A stretch of DNA of 6,265 nucleotides from Chloroflexota bacterium (GTDB lineage: Bacteria > Chloroflexota > Anaerolineae > B4-G1 > SLSP01): assembly GCA_022707665.1 (NCBI GenBank), contig JAKJAE010000160.1:1-6265 (forward strand). The letters run 5' to 3'. The number at the start of each line of letters is the position of its first letter. The first letter of the stretch is position 1. The translations under genes were made by a program, and so were the position numbers. Of this stretch, positions 1 through 5,079 are shown one piece after another. Under the pieces are notes generated by a model that did not search any database, was not told where the DNA came from, and saw only the letters and a program-made list of their open reading frames with translations.

Positions 1-954
1 TCCGGGGTTCAGTTCGCCCACGACAACCCGCTCAACACCACTCGCTGCGTGGGCGAGCAGTCGCGTAGGGAGAGGCCACAAGCTCTGTACCACCATAGAA
101 GCGACACGCTTGCCCTGTCGTCGGGCTTCTGCCACGGCGACTTCCATTGCGCCGCTCGTGGTGCCGAAGGAGACCAGCAACGTTCTCGCTTCCGGCTCCA
201 GATCCAGCCTTCCCCGCTCGAGGTCCTCACGGTGTGCCTCGATCTTCGCGATCAGCCGCCGGTTCAGTCGCTCCACAGCCACCGGGTCCTTGGTGATCAA
301 CTGTCGCTCGTCGTGCGACGATCCAGTGAACCGCACGATCTTGTTCTCGCCCAGCAGCGCGGCGGGTACCGTCTCAGGTACCACCGTCACAGGCTCTGGA
401 GCGGGTAGCTCAGGCCAATCGACCGTCACCTGCGTGAGGTTCAGCTCCTTGTCGCTGAGTACGACGACAGGGGTGCGGAATCGCTGAGCCAGCGCGAAGG
501 CTTCCATCGTGAGGGTCGCACACTCGACCGCGGTCGATGGCGCCAACACGATCATCGGATAGCCGCCCGCGGTCACCCAATGCGAGAACTGGACATCACC
601 CTGTCCAACCGTGGTGGCTCCCCCCGTCGCCGGACCCAACCGCTGAACATCAACGATGACCAGCGGCAATTCCATCATCACAGCGAGACCAATGTGCTCG
701 CTGTAGAGACTCAAACCGGGGCCGCTGCTGGCCGTCAACGCTCGACGACCTGCCGCAGCGGCCCCGATGCACATGCCGATGCTCGCGATTTCATCCTCAC
801 CCTGGATCGCGACGCCACCTGCCTTGGGCAACTCCTGAAGCATCTGCAACAGGATCGGCGTCGCCGGGGTGATCGGATACCCGGCGAAGAAATCACACCC
901 CGCAGCCAGCGCCCCCCGCACGATGGCCGTGGCGCCCGTGATCAGCTCTCGCAC
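1..954 (-). CDS. korA: 2-oxoacid:ferredoxin oxidoreductase alpha subunit (KorA-like), 3' end outside window
   Basis: The minus strand is open for 318 codons from a GTG at 954 to the window edge, with no stop. This family oxidatively decarboxylates a 2-oxoacid (typically 2-oxoglutarate) to an acyl-CoA and passes electrons to ferredoxin; it acts in the cytoplasm with a TPP-binding beta subunit. Visible features are the N-terminal MRELITG opening, the GYPITP motif (residues 25-30), QGEDE (51-55) in the pyrimidine-binding domain, SSGPG (77-81), an FTGSSHDE segment (209-216) and the transketolase-C-like domain from about 257 (LLVSFGTTSG). The end, VVVGELNPG, lies close to the usual C-terminus, so perhaps 40-70 residues are missing. 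The start is chosen because AAGGAGG (959-965) lies 4 nt upstream and the next in-frame GTG would remove the conserved ITG. There is no N-terminal gamma domain, so this is the split type; a beta subunit (korB) would be expected beyond the left edge. A branched-chain 2-oxoacid (Vor-type) substrate cannot be excluded. Confidence 0.9.
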   Translation of the reverse strand, partial: MRELITGATAIVRGALAAGCDFFAGYPITPATPILLQMLQELPKAGGVAIQGEDEIASIGMCIGAAAAGRRALTASSGPGLSLYSEHIGLAVMMELPLVIVDVQRLGPATGGATTVGQGDVQFSHWVTAGGYPMIVLAPSTAVECATLTMEAFALAQRFRTPVVVLSDKELNLTQVTVDWPELPAPEPVTVVPETVPAALLGENKIVRFTGSSHDERQLITKDPVAVERLNRRLIAKIEAHREDLERGRLDLEPEARTLLVSFGTTSGAMEVAVAEARRQGKRVASMVVQSLWPLPTRLLAHAASGVERVVVGELNPG

Positions 955-1003
955 ACTCCCTCCTTGCCCAGGCACAGCCGAAGCACGCGTGGGGTCACCG
1001 GAG

Positions 1004-1032
1004 ATTGTAGCACGATCGCTGCCCGGTCACAA
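1004..1032 (-). promoter_or_regulatory. Sigma-70-like promoter of korA
   Basis: Read on the minus strand, TTGTGA (1027-1032) and TACAAT (1004-1009) are separated by exactly 17 nt, and a TG dinucleotide one base before the -10 makes it an extended -10. The expected transcription start is near 997, giving a leader of about 43 nt before the GTG at 954. The -35 box begins only 3 nt after the upstream permease stop codon, so korA probably has its own promoter right at the end of the ABC operon. The assignment rests on sequence match and spacing only. Confidence 0.6.
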
Positions 1033-1035
1033 AGC

Positions 1036-2313
1036 TCACACATTGCTGTGGCGCCGCAACGCCTCACGTAGCCGCTGCAGACTGATCGGCGCACCAGATA
1101 GCAGCGTATCGGCACGGAAAAACCGTGCGGAGAGCATCACCAGCGCATAGGACGTGGCGGCGACAAGCCCCAGGCTCAGAAGGCTCTGCCAGAGCGGGAC
1201 ATCCACCGCTACCATCCTGGCGACCATCGATACCGGCGCAGTGAGCGGGAAAATGCTGAGGAATGTCACGAGTGCGCCATTGGGCGCCTCGATAAAGGCC
1301 GTGTTGAACCACATCGGGATCATGAGCGGCAACATGGTCACAAACGTAAACTGGCTTCCCTCGCGAGCCGTTGGGGCCAACGCTCCAATGGCACCGAGTG
1401 CCGATGCGAACATCAGATACCCCAGCACGAAGTACAGGACCGCCCAGGCCAGGAACCCTGGCGGCAACGTGAGCGCCACCAGGGTCGAGACCATACCGAC
1501 CAACGGTGACCCCTCCCGCAGTACCAGCAGGCTTACGCCTAGCCAGATGGCCATCTGCAGCAAGGCTACGGCGCTCAACCCAATGATCTTTCCCAGCATG
1601 AGCTGTCGAGGATCCAGACTTGAGAGAAGCACCTCAACAATCCGGTTCTCCTTTTCCTTGGTCACACTCGTCAGCACGTACCCACTGCTCATCGTGAGCA
1701 CAAAGAAGAAGATGAAGAGCATCGCCATGGGGGCTAGCGACTGACCTGCCGGTCTTCCCGCGCCGGCTTCATCGTCCTCGGCAGGAGCCAACCGCTCGAG
1801 CACTACACTCGGCATTGGGTTCTGCAAAAGGGCGGCTGCGTCGCGGTCGCCGGTCAGGTTATGGGTCACCACGTACTCAAAGACATTCCCTCCGTCTAGC
1901 TGCTCGAAGGGCGAAAAGCGTTGCTGAACCAGGACAACCTCGCCTGTCTTCAGGAAGTCTTTGGCCAACATGTAGTACTGCTCGATCTCACCGGCATCCA
2001 TCGCTTCCTGGGCCGCGGCTTCGTCAGGGTAAGCCACCAGCAGACCTTCGGGTAGGCCCTCTGGCATGGTTGTGACCACCCCCGCAAGGTCAACATAGCC
2101 CTGCGGCTTCGCCTCGCCAGGCGCTGTCGCGCCCATCACCTGATCGAGGAAGTCTTTCTCCGAGTCTCCATCCGCCATACCTCGAGCCATGAGCTGCGAC
2201 CCGAAGGTCAAGGCAAAGATGATCATGGGGAACAGGAACGACGCTATCCAGAACGATGGCTTGCCGACCGTTCTCTGTACTTCGTGTTTGATGACCAGAA
2301 GAACGTTACGCAT
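1036..2313 (-). CDS. ABC-2 family exporter permease, second of a tandem pair (NatB-like)
   Basis: This 425-residue membrane protein has the ABC-2/NatB layout. One transmembrane helix lies near the N-terminus (about 18-38). A large, probably extracytoplasmic segment follows (about 40-190), and then a bundle of about six helices (near 193-215, 243-265, 287-310, 322-342, 345-366, 376-396). The hallmark TKEKENRIVEVLLSSL (218-233) lies just after the second helix, as is usual in this family, and is followed by P-x-QLMLGKIIGL. It should form the export channel with the neighbouring permease and the ATPase. The ATG start overlaps the upstream stop by 8 nt (ATGCGTAA) and has GGGGAGG (2323-2329) 9 nt upstream, so translation is probably coupled. 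The C-terminus (about 399-425) is a basic cytoplasmic tail. Substrate is unknown; the name NatB-like refers to fold and family, not to proven sodium export. Confidence 0.9.
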   Translation of the reverse strand: MRNVLLVIKHEVQRTVGKPSFWIASFLFPMIIFALTFGSQLMARGMADGDSEKDFLDQVMGATAPGEAKPQGYVDLAGVVTTMPEGLPEGLLVAYPDEAAAQEAMDAGEIEQYYMLAKDFLKTGEVVLVQQRFSPFEQLDGGNVFEYVVTHNLTGDRDAAALLQNPMPSVVLERLAPAEDDEAGAGRPAGQSLAPMAMLFIFFFVLTMSSGYVLTSVTKEKENRIVEVLLSSLDPRQLMLGKIIGLSAVALLQMAIWLGVSLLVLREGSPLVGMVSTLVALTLPPGFLAWAVLYFVLGYLMFASALGAIGALAPTAREGSQFTFVTMLPLMIPMWFNTAFIEAPNGALVTFLSIFPLTAPVSMVARMVAVDVPLWQSLLSLGLVAATSYALVMLSARFFRADTLLSGAPISLQRLREALRRHSNV

Positions 2314-3553
2314 GGTTCGGTGCCTCCCCGTTACTCCGAACTGCCGGTTGGCCTCGCAGCCCCTGGACGATCGTCTTCAGGCTGAGCCTCTGACCGTACT
2401 GCAGCATCCCGATCCGGAACACCTTGGCTGCGACCCAGATGCTGCACAGCGCGCTTGACGTGAGCAGAACCCAGCTCAGCACGAGCTGCCACATGGGCAC
2501 TGAGGTCATCCCCCAACGCAGCAGCACCGTCAGGAATGCTGTGGTGGGGAAGAGCGTCAGCCCAACAAGCAGCGGGCTCTCCGGATTCTCAAAGATGAGA
2601 ACCAGGAAGAACATGGGCACGACAAAGAGCAGGTTGATGATCCCTGCCACCTGCTGGCCCTGCTGTTGCTTCGTGACGGCCCCACCAATCGCAATCATGA
2701 TCCCCGCAATCAGCACAAACGATGGCAGGAAGTACAAGGCGGTGACGAGCACCATATCCCACGGGAGTTGGAGACCCTGCAGCTCTGAGATGAATCGTCC
2801 GCCGATCCACAGCCCACCGAAAAGCGCACTGAGCCAGATCAGGATCTGTGTCAACGAGACGGCAATGAGGCCGAGCGCTTTGCCGGCCATCAACTGCTCT
2901 GGAGAGAGGGATGTCGCAAGGATCTCCATCGTGCGGTTCTCCTTCTCCTCCGTCATCGCCTGCAACAGGTAACCTCCGGCAGTAGAAATGGCGAAGAACA
3001 GGAAAAACGTGACCACAAACGGCACCAGGAAGCTGGGGACGCCTCCTTCGGACATCACGCGCCGGCCATCGATTGATCGTATAGTGATGGTCAGGCCGTC
3101 GTCCAGAAGATCCTGGACCTCAGACGGCTGCCTGGCCACAAGGCTAGCGCGAACGAAACAGCTGAAGTCTCGCGTCTTGGCTGCCCGCGGCTCATCCTCA
3201 TCATAGGTCAAGGTGAGTTCCTTCTGCTGAAGGTAGTCACCTGGCATCACATAGTATGCTGCGATCCGGCCCTCCTTGAGGGCAAGGCGAGCTGCTTCCT
3301 CATCGGCAAAAGCCTCCATCGAGGTGAAGCTTGGGCGATCCTCCACCAGCAACGGTAACACAGCACGGTCCAGTAGTCCCGCCTGATCGACGTATCCGAT
3401 CGGGCGTGCATCTCGCCCCCCTGCCGAAACCAGGCCTGCAACTACGCTGACACCGATGATCAACAGGGGGAAGCCCAGCGTCATGAAGAGAAAAGACTTC
3501 TCCCTGACGCGTTGCAAGTATTCACGCTTGGCGACCAACCAGAGCTTATGCAC
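2306..3553 (-). CDS. ABC-2 family exporter permease, first of a tandem pair (NatB-like)
   Basis: A GTG start at 3553 gives 415 residues beginning MHKLWLVAKREYLQRVREKSF, the typical cytoplasmic lead-in of this permease family. A helix at about 22-42 is followed by an extracytoplasmic segment (about 43-173) with alpha/beta-like content, then helices near 174-196, 226-250, 266-290, 303-321, 327-347 and 356-376. The family hallmark TEEKENRTMEILATSLSPEQLMAGKALGL (split by position: EKENR 203-207, QLMAGK 220-225) follows helix 2. The frame stays open upstream to an ATG at 3634, but that would overlap the ATPase gene by 89 nt. The GTG has a perfect AGGAGG (3560-3565) 6 nt upstream and overlaps the ATPase stop by only 8 nt (GTGCATAA). 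It is a clear paralogue of the next gene: both carry a YVD-x-AG element and an A/Q-YY-x4-D-Y/F-L element in the large loop. The two together likely make a heterodimeric channel. Substrate unknown. Confidence 0.9.
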   Translation of the reverse strand: MHKLWLVAKREYLQRVREKSFLFMTLGFPLLIIGVSVVAGLVSAGGRDARPIGYVDQAGLLDRAVLPLLVEDRPSFTSMEAFADEEAARLALKEGRIAAYYVMPGDYLQQKELTLTYDEDEPRAAKTRDFSCFVRASLVARQPSEVQDLLDDGLTITIRSIDGRRVMSEGGVPSFLVPFVVTFFLFFAISTAGGYLLQAMTEEKENRTMEILATSLSPEQLMAGKALGLIAVSLTQILIWLSALFGGLWIGGRFISELQGLQLPWDMVLVTALYFLPSFVLIAGIMIAIGGAVTKQQQGQQVAGIINLLFVVPMFFLVLIFENPESPLLVGLTLFPTTAFLTVLLRWGMTSVPMWQLVLSWVLLTSSALCSIWVAAKVFRIGMLQYGQRLSLKTIVQGLRGQPAVRSNGEAPNHA

Positions 3554-4472
3554 CTCTGGCCTCCTCTTCAGCAGGGCGGCCCTCACTGACAACACTGATG
3601 AAGATGTCGTCCAGTGAAGGCTCAGCCACTTCAAACCGCTTGATCTTCACATCGTCACGGCGGGCAAGTGCTCGCAGGACATCCTGCGCCGAGACGCCCG
3701 TCTCGAGCGCCAGGTGCCAGGCACCATTGTCGCGGCGCACTTCCAGCACGCCTGGAAGGTGCTCGAAATCCCCCTGCCCCTCCAGGGTGACGGCGTTGCC
3801 CGCGAATTGACGCTTGATCTCGCCGACCTCACCGTAGAGAACGGCAACGCCCTTGTCAATCAGAACGATGCGATTACACAATGCCTCGACCTGGAACATC
3901 TGGTGCGTCGACATCACGATGGCCTTGCCGGCCTCTCGTTGCTCTTCGAAGATGTCTTTGATCAGCCGCGTGTTGACGGGATCGAGGCCCGCGAAGGGCT
4001 CATCGATGACGATTAGATCCGGGTCGTGCACCAGGGTCGAAACGATCTGCACCTTCTGATGCATACCACGGCTCAACTCCTGTACCTTCTTGGCGCGATG
4101 CTCGTAAAGGTCCAGCCGCTTGAGCCAATCAGCGATCCGCCGGCGTGCCTCGGACTCATCCATACCTTTCAACGTAGCCAGGTACACGAGCGTCGGCTCG
4201 AGTTTCAGGTCCTGGTAGAGACCACGCTCCTCAGGCAAGTAACCAATGCGGTTCTTCTTGGCCTCGGTCATCTCACCCCCGAAGATCGTGACCGAGCCTG
4301 CATCAGGCTTGAAGATGTCGAGCATCATCCGAATGCTGGTCGTCTTGCCGGCACCGTTGGGGCCCAACAGGCCGAAGATTTCGCCCGGATAGACGTCGAA
4401 ACTTACGTCCTTCACGGCAAGGAATCGACCAAATGACTTCGTCAGGTGGGATACAGAAACAGTTGCGTTCAT
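3546..4472 (-). CDS. ABC exporter ATP-binding protein (NatA/YhaQ-like)
   Basis: This 308-residue cytoplasmic ATPase powers the two permeases encoded directly downstream. Motifs from the ATG at 4472: Walker A GPNGAGKTT (37-45), Q-loop region GYLPEERGLY (77-86), signature ELSRGMHQK (132-140), Walker B LIVIDEP (153-159), D-loop AGLDPVN (161-167), and H-loop STH (H190). After about residue 220 comes the C-terminal accessory domain usual in these proteins, ending PSLDDIFISVV. The Q-loop position carries PEERGLY and the signature is LSRGM where LSGGQ is standard; both fit this uncharacterised exporter subfamily and do not suggest inactivation. The frame extends upstream to 4544, but those starts sit inside or before the TATAAT box and lack a ribosome-binding site. 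The ATG at 4472 has GGAGGAG 9 nt upstream. An in-frame ATG at 4490 is a less likely alternative. Confidence 0.9.
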   Translation of the reverse strand: MNATVSVSHLTKSFGRFLAVKDVSFDVYPGEIFGLLGPNGAGKTTSIRMMLDIFKPDAGSVTIFGGEMTEAKKNRIGYLPEERGLYQDLKLEPTLVYLATLKGMDESEARRRIADWLKRLDLYEHRAKKVQELSRGMHQKVQIVSTLVHDPDLIVIDEPFAGLDPVNTRLIKDIFEEQREAGKAIVMSTHQMFQVEALCNRIVLIDKGVAVLYGEVGEIKRQFAGNAVTLEGQGDFEHLPGVLEVRRDNGAWHLALETGVSAQDVLRALARRDDVKIKRFEVAEPSLDDIFISVVSEGRPAEEEARGA

Positions 4473-4481
4473 CAGCTCTGG

Positions 4482-4488
4482 CTCCTCC
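4482..4488 (-). promoter_or_regulatory. Ribosome-binding site that sets the ABC ATPase start
   Basis: GGAGGAG on the minus strand ends 9 nt before the ATG at 4472. The three other in-frame ATGs further upstream (4490, 4523, 4544) have no comparable purine-rich sequence, and two of them overlap the predicted promoter. This is the main reason for choosing the shorter 308-residue product. Confidence 0.65.
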
Positions 4489-4521
4489 ATGGCTTGAGAC
4501 TCGCAGTCTTTCACATGATCC

Positions 4522-4542
4522 ATTATAGACGGGGATATCCCC
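4522..4542 (-). promoter_or_regulatory. Promoter -10 box with adjacent 12-bp palindrome upstream of the ABC operon
   Basis: On the minus strand a perfect TATAAT (4522-4527) sits about 50 nt before the ATPase start, which would give a leader near 43 nt. Three bases upstream of the -10 is GGGGATATCCCC (4531-4542), a perfect 12-bp inverted repeat lying where the -10/-35 spacer should be. No good match to TTGACA is visible 16-20 nt upstream of the -10. That combination suggests a regulated promoter with the palindrome as an operator, bound either by a repressor or by a spacer-binding activator. No regulator gene is in the window and I cannot name the protein family. Confidence 0.5.
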
Positions 4543-4573
4543 ATTCTGCTAGGGCCAAAGGGTTGATCTTGCC

Positions 4574-4696
4574 TTAGTTCGACAGGCCATCAGTATCCTG
4601 GCCTTCAGACCAGTACGAGGTGGGGAACAAAGGCCTGGACCGGCGATAGACCACGCCACGATCCATAAGCAGGACTTGTGCCGGAATGCCATGCAC
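4574..4696 (-). pseudogene. Possible C-terminal remnant of a thioredoxin-like (TlpA-type) protein
   Basis: About 40 codons between tRNA-Val and the ABC promoter read VHGIPAQVLLMDRGVVYRR at the start and end at a TAA (4574-4576). The pattern G-I-P-x-x-hydrophobic-hydrophobic-x-D-x-G-x-x-hydrophobic resembles the cis-proline strand and following hairpin of thioredoxin-like proteins. Upstream the frame runs straight into the tRNA gene, there is no CXXC segment and there is no convincing ribosome-binding site. If real, this is the tail of a decayed gene. With such a short match, chance is a serious alternative. Confidence 0.2.
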
Positions 4697-4724
4697 CGTC
4701 CTGGGCCATCGAGGGTAAACCGTG

Positions 4725-4798
4725 TGGGCGGTACAGGACTCGAACCTGTGACCTCCTCCGTGTAAAGGAGGCGCTCTGACCAACTGAGCTAACCGCCC
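4725..4798 (-). tRNA. tRNA-Val (anticodon UAC)
   Basis: A complete 74-nt cloverleaf is readable on the minus strand. The 7-bp acceptor stem pairs GGGCGGT (4792-4798) with ACCGCCC (4726-4732), with discriminator A at 4725. The D arm carries AGCTCAGTTGG, and the T arm is ACAGGTTCGAGTCCTGT. The anticodon stem is CCTCC/GGAGG with loop TTTACAC, placing anticodon TAC at 4762-4764, which reads valine GUN codons. CCA is not encoded: the bases after the discriminator are CAC. The identity fits the usual bacterial valine tRNA sequence (GGGCG acceptor, CCTCC anticodon stem). It has its own promoter upstream. Confidence 0.96.
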
Positions 4799-4819
4799 GA
4801 CTCTGACCTACATTAGGGC

Positions 4820-4847
4820 ATCATACCAGCAACCGTCATTACGTCAA
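4820..4847 (-). promoter_or_regulatory. Promoter of tRNA-Val
   Basis: On the minus strand TTGACG (4842-4847) and TATGAT (4820-4825) are spaced by 16 nt, with TGG immediately before the -10 giving an extended -10 element. Transcription would begin near 4813, about 15 nt before the mature tRNA 5' end at 4798. The match is strong on sequence alone and fits a constitutive stable-RNA promoter. Confidence 0.7.
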
Positions 4848-4865
4848 CACAGACGCCCGTGCCGC

Positions 4866-4940
4866 GGTGCCGGGGACCTGTAGTCCAGCCCACGCCGAAC
4901 GCACAGCCGCTCCCTGGGCGAACCCGCGGTCCCCGGCACC
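4866..4940. repeat. REPIN-like inverted-repeat unit, copy 1
   Basis: The unit opens with GGTGCCGGGGACC (4866-4878) and closes with its exact reverse complement GGTCCCCGGCACC (4928-4940), around a 49-nt interior. Each 13-nt arm is itself an imperfect palindrome with a single G-G mismatch, the usual structure of bacterial REP sequences. The interior shares long blocks with copy 2, such as GCCGAACGC and CAGCCGC. Its left arm begins 19 nt upstream of the tRNA -35 box. It could form a GC-rich hairpin in the lpd transcript. No encoded protein is supported. Confidence 0.75.
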
Positions 4941-4959
4941 CAGCAGCCACCAGCGCCCA

Positions 4960-4972
4960 AGTGCTCGGCACT
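4960..4972. repeat. Small dyad between the two repeat units (possibly a degenerate arm)
   Basis: AGTGC-TCG-GCACT is a 5-bp perfect inverted repeat with a 3-nt loop, lying in the 42-nt spacer that separates the two larger units. It agrees with the 13-nt arm sequence at 8 of 13 positions, so it may be a decayed copy of an arm; it may also be only a chance hairpin in GC-rich DNA. Confidence 0.35.
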
Positions 4973-4982
4973 CACAGTCTGC

Positions 4983-5056
4983 GGTGCCGGGGACCCGCAA
5001 CGCAGCCCGCGCCGAACGCGCAGCCGCCCCAAAGCGAGCCCGCGGTCCCCGGCACC
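4983..5056. repeat. REPIN-like inverted-repeat unit, copy 2
   Basis: This copy has the same architecture and orientation as copy 1, offset by 117 bp: GGTGCCGGGGACC (4983-4995), a 48-nt interior, then GGTCCCCGGCACC (5044-5056). The arms are identical to those of copy 1, while the interior differs at scattered bases and by one length change. The distal arm ends 23 nt from the lpd stop codon. In this position it might stabilise the lpd mRNA 3' end or help termination, but no T-run follows, so it is not a canonical intrinsic terminator. Confidence 0.75.
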
Positions 5057-5079
5057 TGCTGGACGGGGAAGGTTCTGGG

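Noticed and set aside
49..1150. Several plus-strand open frames (49-408, 110-487, 580-1071, 869-1150) and a small minus-strand frame at 9-230
   Set aside because: All are shadows of the minus-strand korA-like frame or of the permease end. The korA frame is clean for 318 codons with recognisable family motifs.
3554..3634. Longer N-terminus (27 more residues) for the first permease
   Set aside because: It would overlap the ATPase gene by 89 nt and add a non-family leader; GTG at 3553 has a perfect AGGAGG at good spacing.
4473..4544. Longer N-terminus for the ABC ATPase starting at 4544, 4523 or 4490
   Set aside because: The 4544 and 4523 starts overlap or precede the TATAAT box and palindrome; none has a good ribosome-binding site, and family members begin close to the ATG at 4472.
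4585..4635. Inverted repeats GGCCA/TGGCC (4585-4603) and GGCCTT/AAGGCC (4600-4635) as a terminator for the tRNA
   Set aside because: Arms are only 5-6 bp, loops are long, and no T-run follows on the minus strand.
4574..4783. A 69-codon minus-strand gene starting inside the tRNA
   Set aside because: Its first half translates the tRNA-Val sequence itself. Only the downstream 40 codons are worth noting, as a possible remnant.
4725..4798. tRNA as an attachment site for an integrated element
   Set aside because: No integrase gene and no second copy of the tRNA 3' end is seen in the window.
4866..5056. CRISPR array
   Set aside because: Only two units, the repeats are paired inverted arms and not direct repeats, and the interiors are similar to each other, unlike unique spacers.
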